Source: Marinoscillum sp964351625
GTDB lineage: Bacteria > Bacteroidota > Bacteroidia > Cytophagales > Cyclobacteriaceae
Direction: 5' to 3'
Assembly (NCBI GenBank): GCA_964351625.1
Contig: CAYGOV010000010.1
Span: forward strand, 1-64,000
Length of the DNA: 64,000 nucleotides
This document shows positions 10,010-19,454 of the stretch, piece by piece. The position numbers and the translations under genes were made by a program. Within the stretch, counting starts at the first letter, position 1. Every line of letters starts with the position of its first letter. Below the pieces are notes generated by a model that saw only the letters and a list, made by a program, of their open reading frames with translations, made no database searches and was not told the DNA's origin.

Positions 10010-11184
10010 AGTTCAACGTGGTTTTAGGAAAGTTGAAGAATCATCAAGGCAGCTTAATACTAATGATAGTATTTGCACTGCTTATTGTGACGATCTCCTG
10101 TAAGGAGGAAAATAAATTACAACCTACTGATACTGATACAGATACAGAGGAACCGATACCTTCCGATATCTTGACAGCTCATGAAATAGTAACTGCCATG
10201 GGGCCAGGATTCAATCTTGGCAACACCTTCGACAATGGCCTCAATAGCACCAGTTTCACAGATATCCGCCCTATTATCAACCTCTACTATCAGGCAGGTA
10301 TGAAGCACGTGCGCGTGCCAATAACCTGGATGGATCGATTTCCAGATAATCTTGCAGATAATAATGGAAACGTAGATTTTGAAAATGTTCGGTTTAAGGA
10401 ATTGGTAAAGCTTGTAGATTACGCCATGAGTCTCGAAATGTACATCGTAATCAACACGCATCATGAGCATTGGCTGAAAGACAACTATGACGGCACGGCA
10501 TCCTTTGACCAAAAATTCACGACACTTTGGACTGATATAGCTACTTATTTCAAAGACTATCCTGCCTACTTAATCTTTGAAGTGCTCAATGAGCCAGAAG
10601 GCAAGCTTGGTGAATGGAGCGGTAGTGGAGAATGGCCAAGCCCGACAAGTGGATTAGCACTAGCCTACACACGCACCGTAAATCAAGTGGGTTACAATGC
10701 GATCAGAGCTACTGGTGGTCTAAATGAAACCAGACTAGTCATGGTTTCGCCAAATGGGCAAGGTAATGAAGCGATGATAGAGGAGGTATATCCCGTGCCT
10801 GCAAGCCTTCCCGGTAAAGGCAATGACAAGTATTTATCTATTCAAGTTCACAGCTATAATCCTTGGGCATTTTGCGGTCAGACAGGTAGCAACTCAGCAT
10901 TCCCAGGCAACAGTAGCATCGCCGCAGCTATCCAGAAAGTGGCTGTCCATTCAAAAGTCCTAGGTGTTCCGATCAATTATGGGGAGTTTGGGGTAGGACG
11001 AACCTCAGGAACAGAGCGCAACACGGACCTTGTCCGAGGCTACTACAAAACCTTTGCTGAAACTACTTTGAATGAAGGAATGTCTTATTCGGTATGGGAT
11101 GATCGTGGCTGGTTCGGCTTGATTTCAGGATCTGGGTCGTCTTATAGTTTCACGAATGGGATAGTTCCAGGGATGTTGCATTGA
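10006..11184 (+). CDS. GH5 endoglucanase-like lipoprotein
   Basis: A 392-residue cellulase-A type GH5 protein. The signal ends TISC (Cys32), followed by a short acidic linker encoded by an ACTGATACAGAT-type repeat. The catalytic domain opens with MGPGFNLGNTFD, has HVRVP and THHEHW motifs, acid/base E196 in FEVLNEPE and nucleophile E327 in NYGEFGVG. Family members cleave internal beta-1,4 (or mixed-linkage) glucan and related beta-mannan or xyloglucan bonds. It overlaps the upstream gene by four bases (ATGA), so the two are co-translated, and a hairpin follows its stop. It is probably surface-attached. Family assignment is secure; the preferred polymer is not. Confidence 0.9.
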   Translation: MKFNVVLGKLKNHQGSLILMIVFALLIVTISCKEENKLQPTDTDTDTEEPIPSDILTAHEIVTAMGPGFNLGNTFDNGLNSTSFTDIRPIINLYYQAGMKHVRVPITWMDRFPDNLADNNGNVDFENVRFKELVKLVDYAMSLEMYIVINTHHEHWLKDNYDGTASFDQKFTTLWTDIATYFKDYPAYLIFEVLNEPEGKLGEWSGSGEWPSPTSGLALAYTRTVNQVGYNAIRATGGLNETRLVMVSPNGQGNEAMIEEVYPVPASLPGKGNDKYLSIQVHSYNPWAFCGQTGSNSAFPGNSSIAAAIQKVAVHSKVLGVPINYGEFGVGRTSGTERNTDLVRGYYKTFAETTLNEGMSYSVWDDRGWFGLISGSGSSYSFTNGIVPGMLH

Positions 11185-11208
11185 TTAAAAAGCACGAGAC
11201 AATACTAC

Positions 11209-11246
11209 CTAAAAGGCCCTCTGAATATCTTTGGAGGACTTTTTAG
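11209..11246 (+). terminator. Hairpin after the GH5 endoglucanase gene
   Basis: CTAAAAGGCCCT plus C (11209-11221) pairs with GAGGACTTTTTAG (11234-11246), with one G-U pair and one mismatch and a 12-base loop. It sits 25 bases after the stop codon and includes a T-run in the descending arm, as expected for an intrinsic terminator. Confidence 0.6.
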
Positions 11247-11829
11247 TAGTCAATTTGAAATCTATTGACATTTTTCAGGACGGGTCACAATTCCAATTTC
11301 ATCAGCTCAAAAATCAACCGACATAGGCTATTTGGTAGCTTGCTAGTTTGTTCTTTGAGAATTTGATCTCCAAATAACTCCTATGGAAGATTGGTTGAAA
11401 ATATTGGACAATCAGGTTGAGTTGATCAATGATCCATTGAAGGTAGTTACACAATCGAAATTCTAAAGGACTTAAATTGTCAATAATTTGGTGTTGGCTG
11501 AGAACCTGAATCAGAGAGTAAAAAGGTCCTAATTTAAGGGTGTTTCAATACTTTCATGATGACCATTTTAAGCGAAAATATGGCTTATTCTAATTGAGGG
11601 GATTTTCAATATATTGTACTTCATTCAAGGTCAGTGTCGTCTTTTGACTTTACTAAATTACTGTATCTTGTATATCAAGCTAAGAGTCCTATTTGCGCCT
11701 TTACTGTAATCATACTCGCCTTGGAAGTGCCAAGCAAAATCGCTTGATCAATATTTATTATGATCATAAACTAGCACTTTATTAAGCTGAGTTTATTTTA
11801 ATTTATCGTAGAATAAAATAACAACCACA
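11247..11829. other. 583 bases with no recognisable gene
   Basis: All frames are interrupted. The longest thing noticed is a 27-codon ORF at about 11383-11466 starting MEDWLKILDN, which may be a scrap of an old gene but matches nothing I recognise. The last 60 bases are very AT-rich and should hold the promoter of the DUF1080 gene, but I find no good TAnnTTTG element. The base texture suggests decayed coding sequence rather than an RNA gene. Confidence 0.4.
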
Positions 11830-13167
11830 ATGAAAATTATATTAAGCCTGCTAGTATTGGTTGCATTCAATTTGGAGGCCCAAAATTGGAAACCTCTTTT
11901 TAATGGCAAAAACCTTGATGGTTGGGAAATACACGGTGGTAGCGCTAAGTACGCAGTTGAAGGAGGAATGATCGTTGGTAAGGCGGTTCCTAATTCACCC
12001 AACACTTTTCTTTGCACTAAAGAGACTTATTCAGATTTCATCCTTGAGTTTGATATACTTCTTCCGAATGATCTCAATTCTGGGGTCCAGTTTCGAAGTA
12101 ATATCAATGAGGATGATATCGTTTTCGGTTATCAATGCGAGGTTGACCCGAGTAATCGATCTTGGACAGCTGGTATATATGACGAAAGCAGGAGAGGTTG
12201 GCTTTATCCGCTGAGCAGAAATGATGCGAGTAAGGAAGCTTTCAAAATGGCCAAATGGAATTCAATTAGAATAGAATGCCTTGGGAATGATATCCGTACT
12301 TATGTAAATGGAATTCATTGCAGTTGGCTAATAGATGATATGACTTCAGAAGGGATATTTGGTCTTCAAGTACATAGCATCGGTGATGATAAAAAGGGTT
12401 TTGAGGTTAAGTGGAAAAACATCCAAATCTTAACTGAAGATATTGAAAAATATAGGAACCCTGTGAGCCCCTCTGTTCCTCAGATCAGCTGTTTGAAAAA
12501 TGAATTGACCAGTTGGGAGAAGGACAAAGGTTTTAGACTTCTTTGGGATGGTAAGACCACAGATGGATGGCGAGGTGCCAAACTTGATGGATTTCCTGAA
12601 GCTGGTTGGATCATAAATAATGGTGAACTGACAGTGGCCAAAACCAATGGTGGCGAGTCTTCAGGTCCTGGAGATATAGTGACCACCAAAAAATACAGCA
12701 ATTTTGAGCTAGAACTGGAATTCAAATTCACCGAAGGTGCCAATAGCGGCATAAAGTATTTTGTGGACCCTAACTTAAATAAAGGTGCTGGCTCGGCTAT
12801 TGGATGTGAGTTTCAAATCCTAGATGATGCACAGCATCCTGATGCTAAAATGGGAGTAGCAGGTAATCGCACCATTGGCTCACTTTATGATTTAATAGCA
12901 AAATCAGAAATTGCAAAGTGGCGTCTTAAAGGACCAGATCAATGGCAGAAAGCAAGGATTGTAAGCAAAGATGGAAAGGTAGAACATTGGCTAAACAATG
13001 AAAAAACGGTCGAATATGATCGTTATTCACAGATGTTTGAAGCACTGGTCAATTACAGTAAGTACAAAGACTGGGAAAACTTCGGTCGCTGGCCAGAGGG
13101 AGTTATCCTTTTGCAAGATCATGGCGATGAAGTGAGCTTTAGGAGTATAAAAATTCGTGAATTTTAA
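11830..13167 (+). CDS. Double DUF1080 (3-keto-glycoside hydrolase-like) secreted protein
   Basis: This 445-residue protein has a signal peptide (MKIILSLLVLVAFNLEAQ) and two tandem DUF1080 concanavalin-like domains, about 19-198 and 228-445. Each begins with the family signature: LFNGKNLDGWE in the first and LWDGKTTDGWR in the second, followed by NSGVQFRS and NSGIKYFV. DUF1080 proteins have been linked to cleavage of 3-keto-glycosides made by an oxidoreductase. That fits the two exported Gfo/Idh/MocA genes directly downstream, 10 bases away. Most family members have a single domain, so the tandem form may give two specificities or one binding-only copy. Which domain is active cannot be told from sequence. 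Confidence 0.88.
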   Translation: MKIILSLLVLVAFNLEAQNWKPLFNGKNLDGWEIHGGSAKYAVEGGMIVGKAVPNSPNTFLCTKETYSDFILEFDILLPNDLNSGVQFRSNINEDDIVFGYQCEVDPSNRSWTAGIYDESRRGWLYPLSRNDASKEAFKMAKWNSIRIECLGNDIRTYVNGIHCSWLIDDMTSEGIFGLQVHSIGDDKKGFEVKWKNIQILTEDIEKYRNPVSPSVPQISCLKNELTSWEKDKGFRLLWDGKTTDGWRGAKLDGFPEAGWIINNGELTVAKTNGGESSGPGDIVTTKKYSNFELELEFKFTEGANSGIKYFVDPNLNKGAGSAIGCEFQILDDAQHPDAKMGVAGNRTIGSLYDLIAKSEIAKWRLKGPDQWQKARIVSKDGKVEHWLNNEKTVEYDRYSQMFEALVNYSKYKDWENFGRWPEGVILLQDHGDEVSFRSIKIREF

Positions 13168-13177
13168 AGAAATAAGA

Positions 13178-14494
13178 ATGACTAAGAGAAGAGATTTTAT
13201 AAAAAAAGGAGCGTTGGTTACAGCCGGGATAGGCTTTGCTATGAAGGCATCAAGTTATAATTCCATCTTAGGAGCCAATGATCGTATCAATCTTGGTTTC
13301 ATGGGACTTGGTCGTCGTGCTCCCGCTTATATCCCCATTCTTAATGATGCCTACAATACAAAACTCCTTTATCTGTGTGATGTCAAGAAATCTCAAGTGA
13401 CCTCCTTTCGGGAAAAACTAAAAGAAGTCATTTCTTACAAATACAAGGAAGAGGAAGACATTCGTCTTATCCTTGAGGATAAAAAATTAGATGCAGTTTT
13501 CATCGCAGCACCAGACCACTGGCATACACCTGCAGCAGTAATGGCAATGGACGCTGGAAAGCACGTCTATATCGAAAAACCATGTGCCCACAACCCACGT
13601 GAAGGAGAGATTTTGGTTGAGCGCCAAAAGTCTACAGGTAAGCATGTGCAGATGGGCAATCAGCAGCGATCCTCAACACATACCATAGACATTATCAAGG
13701 AAATCAAAAATGGTATTATTGGCGAACCTTATCGTGCTGTTGCTTTCTACAACAATACCCGTGGTGAAGTGCCTCAGCAAATTAAGCAGGCACCACCCGA
13801 GGATTTGAACTGGGACTTATTCCAAGGTCCAGCACCCAGACAAGACTATTTTCACGATATCTGGAACTATAACTGGCACTGGTATGGCTGGAAGTGGGGA
13901 ACCGCAGAGACTGGAAACAATGCCGTCCACGAGCTAGATGTAGCGCGATGGGCGATGGGCTTGGATTTTCCCGAGCATGTTTCGGTAGAGGCAAGCAAAA
14001 ACCATTTCATAAACGATGGATGGGAAATGTATGATGACATGTTCGCCACATTCAAGTTTTCTGGCAACAAGGTGATCAATTGGGACGGAAAGAGCCGCAA
14101 TGGCTACAATACTTATGGCGCAGGTCGTGGCACTATCATTTATGGCTCTGAAGGGACTGTGATTGTAGATAGAGGCAGTTATAAACTTCATGATAGAAGT
14201 GGTAAACTAGTCAAGGAAAGTGAAAAGACCGATGAAGGTGGGGTGGCACTGGGAGGCGGTGGAGACACCACTACTGCACATGCAGCCAATCTATTAGGAG
14301 CCATCAGGGGCAAAGAAACATTGAACGCCCCGATAGCTGATGCGGTTAAGAGTAATCATATGGCCTTATTAGCTAATCTATCCTATCGAACAGGTAAATC
14401 ATTTAAAGTAGATGGTCAGTCAGGTAAGACTCAGGATACCGATGTAAACAAACTTTGGAGTAGGAGTTACGAAGCTGGCTGGGAACTGAAATGA
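13178..14494 (+). CDS. Exported Gfo/Idh/MocA-family oxidoreductase
   Basis: A 438-residue NAD(P)-dependent sugar oxidoreductase. The start at 13178 places a twin-arginine-type signal (KRRDFIKKGAL) at the very N-terminus; an in-frame ATG at 13157 would overlap the DUF1080 gene. The Rossmann domain has NLGFMGLGRRAP near 38-49, AAPDHWHTP, and the EKPCAH motif whose Lys is catalytic in this family. The C-terminal alpha/beta domain carries WHWYGWKWGTAETGNNAVHE, where the His after NNAV is typical. Export already folded with its cofactor fits Tat transport. The likely role is oxidation of a glycoside hydroxyl (often C3) for DUF1080 cleavage. Its stop overlaps the next start (ATGA). Confidence 0.87.
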   Translation: MTKRRDFIKKGALVTAGIGFAMKASSYNSILGANDRINLGFMGLGRRAPAYIPILNDAYNTKLLYLCDVKKSQVTSFREKLKEVISYKYKEEEDIRLILEDKKLDAVFIAAPDHWHTPAAVMAMDAGKHVYIEKPCAHNPREGEILVERQKSTGKHVQMGNQQRSSTHTIDIIKEIKNGIIGEPYRAVAFYNNTRGEVPQQIKQAPPEDLNWDLFQGPAPRQDYFHDIWNYNWHWYGWKWGTAETGNNAVHELDVARWAMGLDFPEHVSVEASKNHFINDGWEMYDDMFATFKFSGNKVINWDGKSRNGYNTYGAGRGTIIYGSEGTVIVDRGSYKLHDRSGKLVKESEKTDEGGVALGGGGDTTTAHAANLLGAIRGKETLNAPIADAVKSNHMALLANLSYRTGKSFKVDGQSGKTQDTDVNKLWSRSYEAGWELK

Positions 14495-15678
14495 ACAATA
14501 GAAGGGATTTTATCAAAGTAAGTGCGCTTGCCACATTAGGAACTTTTGGGGCTGTATCTGGTGTCCATGCATTTTATAAAGGTAAAGAGACGCTGAATGT
14601 TGCTGTGATCGGTACCGGAAATCGAGGAATGGGAATCATTACAATTTTGAATGATGTGCCTCATATCAAAGTAGTAGCCGTTTGCGATGTGATACCTTTT
14701 CGACTAAAGGAGGCTGAAGATGCAACAGGAGCCAAGGGCTATACTGACCACAGAGCGATGTTGGATCATCGTGGATTGGATGCCGTGATCATTGCGGTAC
14801 CATTTGGACTGCATGATGAAGTGTGCCTCGATACCCTAAAAGCGGGAAAGCATATCTATTGTGAAAAGACACTTGTCAAAGGAATTGCAGAAACACAGCA
14901 GGTTTTGGATGCTTATAAAAACACAAGCAATCTTGTTTTCCAAACGGGTCATCAGTACAATAGCTCCGATCTATATCAAAGAGCAGAACAAATCATTCAG
15001 TCTGGTTACTTAGGGGATATTACAGGATTCGTATGTCAATGGAATAGAAACGGTGACTGGAGAAGACCTGTGCCTGATCCTAAATGGGAGCGAATGATTA
15101 ATTGGAGGATGTACAAAGAGTATTCCGGAGGATTGACGGCAGAACTATGTTCACATCAGATCGATTTTATCAATCGAGCGCTGAAGGAGATGCCAGAGAA
15201 AATTTCAGGATTCGGTGGGATTGATCATTGGAAGGACGGGAGAGAAACTTTTGATAACATCCACTTACAGTTTCAATATCCGTCAGGTGTAGATGCAAGC
15301 TTTATGTGTACTACTACCAATAGTTTCAATGGTTATCAGATTAAAGTATTAGGAAGCAAGGGCACTATTGATTTAGGGCTAAGCCGCGCTGAGATATTCT
15401 TAGAAGAAAACCAAAGAGAAACAACTATTGTAGATGGCGTGAGCGGTGCTACTGCACAGGCTTGGCAAAAGGGACAAGGTGCTCTTATTGAAGCTAATAA
15501 TGATGATAGTACGCTTCAAGCCTTGGCGCAATTCTACAGAACTATCATTGACGGTGAGCAAGTCTATGCGGATATTGTTTCAGGAGCGCAAACTGCGAAA
15601 TGCGTTCAAATGTCTCTTGACGCTTTGTATGAAGACAAAATCGCTCGCTGGAGTGATTATCCGGAGTTGAAATTCTAG
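14491..15678 (+). CDS. Second exported Gfo/Idh/MocA-family oxidoreductase
   Basis: A 395-residue paralogue of the preceding gene, overlapping it by four bases. It also starts with a Tat-like signal (NRRDFIKVSALAT). The Rossmann part has NVAVIGTGNRGMG and AVPFGLHDEV; the family EKP motif is CEKTLVKG here, keeping the Lys but losing the Pro. The C-terminal domain has GGLTAELCSHQIDF with the expected His. Two divergent oxidoreductases beside a double DUF1080 protein suggest two positions or two sugars are handled, or that one reduces the keto-sugar afterwards. No terminator is evident in the 80 bases after it. Family call is firm; substrate unknown. Confidence 0.86.
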   Translation: MNNRRDFIKVSALATLGTFGAVSGVHAFYKGKETLNVAVIGTGNRGMGIITILNDVPHIKVVAVCDVIPFRLKEAEDATGAKGYTDHRAMLDHRGLDAVIIAVPFGLHDEVCLDTLKAGKHIYCEKTLVKGIAETQQVLDAYKNTSNLVFQTGHQYNSSDLYQRAEQIIQSGYLGDITGFVCQWNRNGDWRRPVPDPKWERMINWRMYKEYSGGLTAELCSHQIDFINRALKEMPEKISGFGGIDHWKDGRETFDNIHLQFQYPSGVDASFMCTTTNSFNGYQIKVLGSKGTIDLGLSRAEIFLEENQRETTIVDGVSGATAQAWQKGQGALIEANNDDSTLQALAQFYRTIIDGEQVYADIVSGAQTAKCVQMSLDALYEDKIARWSDYPELKF

Positions 15679-15759
15679 GTTGATAGATTAATCAGTTACA
15701 ATTTTAAGTTCTGAGTGACATGATCAGATGCATCCAATCTTTTAAAATCAATGATCAAA

Positions 15760-16395
15760 CTACTTAGAAATTAGTGCTTCACTTTGAAGGGCAATTTCAA
15801 GCTCCTCATTTGTAGGTATCACCCATATCTCAACTTTGCTATTCGCTGCTTGAATTGATCGGTTTCCATCTGCACGCTCTGTGTTTTTGCTCTCGTCTAA
15901 TGCAATACCCAAAATCTCGAGACTTTCACAGATCAAACATCTGAGCTCGGGGCTGTTTTCACCTATTCCCGCCGTGAATACAATCGCATCCAAAGCACCC
16001 AACTCAGCAGCATAAGCACCAATGTATTTTTTGATCCGCTGCGTGTACATCTCTATGACTAAAGTAGCGTTTGCATCACCTAACGCTCTTTTTTTTATCA
16101 CGTCGCGCATATCATTGCTTCCTGTTATTCCTTTCAATCCGCTTTCCTTATTGAGCATAGTGTCTATTTCTTCAAAAGACATCCCAAGCTTAGTGCCGAG
16201 AAAAAATGGAATAGACGGGTCTATATCTCCTGTGCGTGTGCCCATCATGAGGCCCGCCAGCGGGCTCAAACATACTGGTGTCAAGACATTTTCCTCACTT
16301 CACGGCTGCCATACGGCTGCCATTTCCAAGATCTATGGTGATGATCGCTGATTGGTCAACTGATTTTTGGATCAATTTCAAGGCTTCTAATAGTA
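15760..16395 (-). pseudogene. ackA: Degenerate 3' copy of acetate kinase
   Basis: Minus-strand sequence matching the C-terminal half of the intact ackA at 55764-56987. Bases 15760-16270 are open and encode residues from LSPLAGLMMGTR through GENSPEL to NEELEIALQSE, very close to the intact protein. Upstream of that, homology continues in another frame (DQSAIITIDLGNG, then GKCLDTSM) to about 16395. It is broken by an in-frame TGA where the intact gene has the Ala codon of AVKAGK, and by a net two-base deletion after DTSM. The N-terminal half, including the NTGSSS motif, is absent. It cannot make a kinase. By eye the DNA is roughly 85-90% identical to the intact copy, so it is not a very recent duplicate. 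Confidence 0.9.
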
Positions 16396-16603
16396 AATAC
16401 CTAAAGGATAAGATAAAACTGACCAAAGAAGGATGATTGGATGACTGATGTGTTTGCAATGTAGTTATCATGATAAAGCCACAATCATGGGGAGTTATTA
16501 GGGGAAAGTGCCTCTCGCGATTATTTAGAAAGGAAGATGGATGCGTTTGAATGATCTTTTTAGGAATGTTTTGTGGTATCTCTCAAATATTCAATCACCT
16601 TAC

Positions 16604-19240
16604 TCAGCGTACTAACCGATAAGAGAATTTGACTAAAAAGGTATTCGTGCCTCGGAGATCTGTAAGCTTATTGGTAAGTCTATCGAAACTATTGCCTTCC
16701 TCTTGATCAGAATATGAGCCATTATTTGCCCAAACCAGAAATAGCGTAGAGCCTGGTATATATTCCCACCGTGCCACAAAGTTTGACCTGAACTCTACCA
16801 CGTTGAAGTCTGGATCATCTAATTCAAACTGACCTTCTATCGTATAGGTGGTCTCAGCTTCACTAAATTCTATTTGACTTTGTGCTATGTCTATAAAGCG
16901 AGATTTGTAAATGTCAGAAGTTGAATTGCCTACCCATTTGAATTTGTCAAATTCAGCTTTGGCAATAAATGGCTGTCCCCAAAATTCCAAGGTGAGATTA
17001 GGCGTAATGTTGTAATTCAATCTCATTGACATGCTGTATGTTTCCTGAAGTACTCGACCGAGCAAGTATTGTGTACCGGCGATTGAATTGAATTGATCTA
17101 TGTACTGAAGGTTGTTTCGTTCTCTACTTATTTCAGGAGATATTGAGATACTCATTGCATCAAAAGGACGGTATCTGATTTCAAAAGAGTAATAGGAGTT
17201 CTTTGCAAAATTAAGGTCTCGCCAGCCATAATAGTTACTCCATGACATCCTCAGTTTATTTTGAGCATTTGTTTCTAACCAATATCCATAATTTCCACCG
17301 CCTGGGTAAATAAATGAAGGGCCTCCCCGCAAGTCCGCATTGGATATTGTCTGACCAGAGATACCTATTTCTTGACCTAGCTCCCATAAATTTAAGAACT
17401 CAAGTCTACTACTGATTTCGCTATAGCTGCTTGTTTGCACCCCACCGAAATCCATATTTTGTTCACCATAAAGACGATAATTTTGTGATCTAAATAACCG
17501 ATTTGGTGCGATGACTCTGTATTGGGTAAAAAACCAGTTGTTGATATTGTCTGTTTGCACTAGGAATCCAATATCATTCAGTGATAGGCTAGGTGATCGA
17601 TAATTTGATCCTACCGTCCATGTCCAGTTACCTGAGCGTTTTCCGATTGCAAAAGTTCCCACTGTGCCTGTAAGAGCTGTACGTGTGGAGTCAAGCGAGG
17701 TGTGTCGGTTATTTGGTCGCTGGAAGAATCGCTCAGGAGCGGTTTGTGTACGGTAGATGGCACCTTGGGAGCCAGTCACTTGGCTGTACATTCCTCTTAG
17801 GATAAACCCATAGTTTCTGTTTTTAAAATTGTGGTCTAAATCAAACCCTCCACTTTGCGCTTGATCATGGAGCAGTTCTAAACCATTTCCCTCGTTACCC
17901 ATCCTATTGACACTACTGAAGAAACCGCCAAATACTGTTTTACCCCCATCAATATCTTGTTGCGCTCGGGCAACGAAGTAGTTGGTGTAGGGTTCTACTT
18001 TCTCCTTCCTTCTTTCCCCAAGCGTGTCGATGACAGTGGCAAAAGCTTGATCGGTAAAACTCTCTAAGATTCCCCATGAAAATCCGTTTGCGTTTTTCCC
18101 TGTCAGTTTTGCAGCACCCAATATTCTTGTCTGACTAGGCATGTCCATATAGGCTATATCATCCCCATCTGGCGACCCTTTTGGAGTACCTCCGATGCGT
18201 CTTGAATAAAAAAGATTATTGATTCCTCCACTTGTTGGGAAAGAAAGAGTGTTGGCCCCCTCAAGGAAAAAAGCTCTTTGCTCTCTAAAGAACAATCGAA
18301 AGGCCGAAAGATTGACTCGCGAAGGATCAGCTTCCACTTGTCCGAAATCAGGATTGACTGTAAGGTCAAGCGTGATATCTGAAGTGATCCCAATTTTCGC
18401 GTCTACACCAATGTTAGTGCTTTGCTCGTTTCCAGTATTTTTAAATGGATTATCCTCTTCTACTGGATACGTTTCTGTCTGAGCTACTACATAAGGCAGG
18501 ATCTCCAACTGTTTTTGTGGTTTGATTCCTTTGATTCCATTTAGTTCACCAAATAAATGAACCCAACCAGGGGCAGTCGGATTAATAGGTTGCCAAGTAG
18601 AGCGCTCATCATTTCTGAATACCCGTCTAATAACCTGAAGGCCCCAAGTATGGGCCTCCTTGTCGGCAAAGCGTAATTGTGAAAGTGGAATCTTGAATTC
18701 GGCCATCCAGCCTTTATCATCTATACTGGTCTTCAAATACCAAATAGGATCCCATGTTGAGTCCCAATCATCACCATTATTCGTCACATACTCGTCACCT
18801 TTGACACCTGAAACCGAGGCACTAAAAGAAAATGCTGTACGCTTATCTTGGTAGCTATCTATATTGATTTCGACAAGATCACCCTCAAATCCATCTCTTC
18901 GCGACATGCGTTTTACAATTTGCTCTGGATCTGAGTCAAAAGCGCGAATACCGACATAAAGAAACTTCGCGTCATACAAAATTTTGAATTGAGTCGCTTG
19001 AGAGGGGGTCACATTATATGACGGGGAATGTCCAATGAAATCTCCTCCCCAGGCTACTTGCTCCCAGGCCACTTCATCTAATTTTCCATCGATGATAATT
19101 GCAGAATTCGTCCAATCTGTAGTGTAAGATTTGATGGGTTGTTCTGAATATTTTTCGGCTTGGGCTTCAAATACACTGACAAAAATGAAGAAGAGGAATG
19201 CTATTCTAAGCACTGAAGAGGCGTGATTTGGTTTTTTCAA
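16604..19240 (-). CDS. DUF5916 outer-membrane protein with CBM9-like domain
   Basis: An 878-residue secreted protein (signal ending VFEAQA). Residues about 40-245 form a carbohydrate-binding family 9-like beta-sandwich (IIIDGKLDEVAWEQV, then YVGIRAFDSDPEQI). The rest has the alternating aromatic pattern of an outer-membrane beta-barrel and ends with Arg after VKFSYRLV; NPDFGQVEADPSRVNLSAF near 295-313 is characteristic of the DUF5916 family. The function of DUF5916 is unknown; the family is common in Bacteroidota, often near carbohydrate or peptide genes. It is monocistronic, with 200 or so gene-free bases on each side. Whether it binds glycans or acts as a channel cannot be decided here. Confidence 0.8.
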   Translation of the reverse strand: MKKPNHASSVLRIAFLFFIFVSVFEAQAEKYSEQPIKSYTTDWTNSAIIIDGKLDEVAWEQVAWGGDFIGHSPSYNVTPSQATQFKILYDAKFLYVGIRAFDSDPEQIVKRMSRRDGFEGDLVEINIDSYQDKRTAFSFSASVSGVKGDEYVTNNGDDWDSTWDPIWYLKTSIDDKGWMAEFKIPLSQLRFADKEAHTWGLQVIRRVFRNDERSTWQPINPTAPGWVHLFGELNGIKGIKPQKQLEILPYVVAQTETYPVEEDNPFKNTGNEQSTNIGVDAKIGITSDITLDLTVNPDFGQVEADPSRVNLSAFRLFFREQRAFFLEGANTLSFPTSGGINNLFYSRRIGGTPKGSPDGDDIAYMDMPSQTRILGAAKLTGKNANGFSWGILESFTDQAFATVIDTLGERRKEKVEPYTNYFVARAQQDIDGGKTVFGGFFSSVNRMGNEGNGLELLHDQAQSGGFDLDHNFKNRNYGFILRGMYSQVTGSQGAIYRTQTAPERFFQRPNNRHTSLDSTRTALTGTVGTFAIGKRSGNWTWTVGSNYRSPSLSLNDIGFLVQTDNINNWFFTQYRVIAPNRLFRSQNYRLYGEQNMDFGGVQTSSYSEISSRLEFLNLWELGQEIGISGQTISNADLRGGPSFIYPGGGNYGYWLETNAQNKLRMSWSNYYGWRDLNFAKNSYYSFEIRYRPFDAMSISISPEISRERNNLQYIDQFNSIAGTQYLLGRVLQETYSMSMRLNYNITPNLTLEFWGQPFIAKAEFDKFKWVGNSTSDIYKSRFIDIAQSQIEFSEAETTYTIEGQFELDDPDFNVVEFRSNFVARWEYIPGSTLFLVWANNGSYSDQEEGNSFDRLTNKLTDLRGTNTFLVKFSYRLVR

Positions 19241-19454
19241 TATATGGAAAGGGGCAATAAGTCAATAAGTCTTAGTGATTTTACTCACTAATACTCTTTA
19301 CAACGAAAAGGACCCATCTAGAAATTGGTTCCTAATCACATAACCAAGAAGGGTTAAGCTTGAAAAATGAACTCTAAACATAATTTCCTGTGCAAATTCG
19401 TTGTGCATACTTACGACTAACTCTAGTTAAGTAAGATTTGTTGAGTTTTGTATC

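Noticed and set aside
10124..10150. Short ACTGATACAGAT-type repeat as a phase-variation tract.
   Set aside because: Only a few imperfect units, encoding an acidic linker after the lipoprotein Cys; too short and interrupted.
10117..10512. Minus-strand ORF of 131 codons inside the second GH5 gene.
   Set aside because: Opposes a coding region with intact catalytic motifs.
11383..11466. A 27-codon ORF starting MEDWLKILDN as a small gene or transposase scrap.
   Set aside because: No recognisable motif, no terminal inverted repeats and stops in all frames around it. Left as part of a gene-free stretch.
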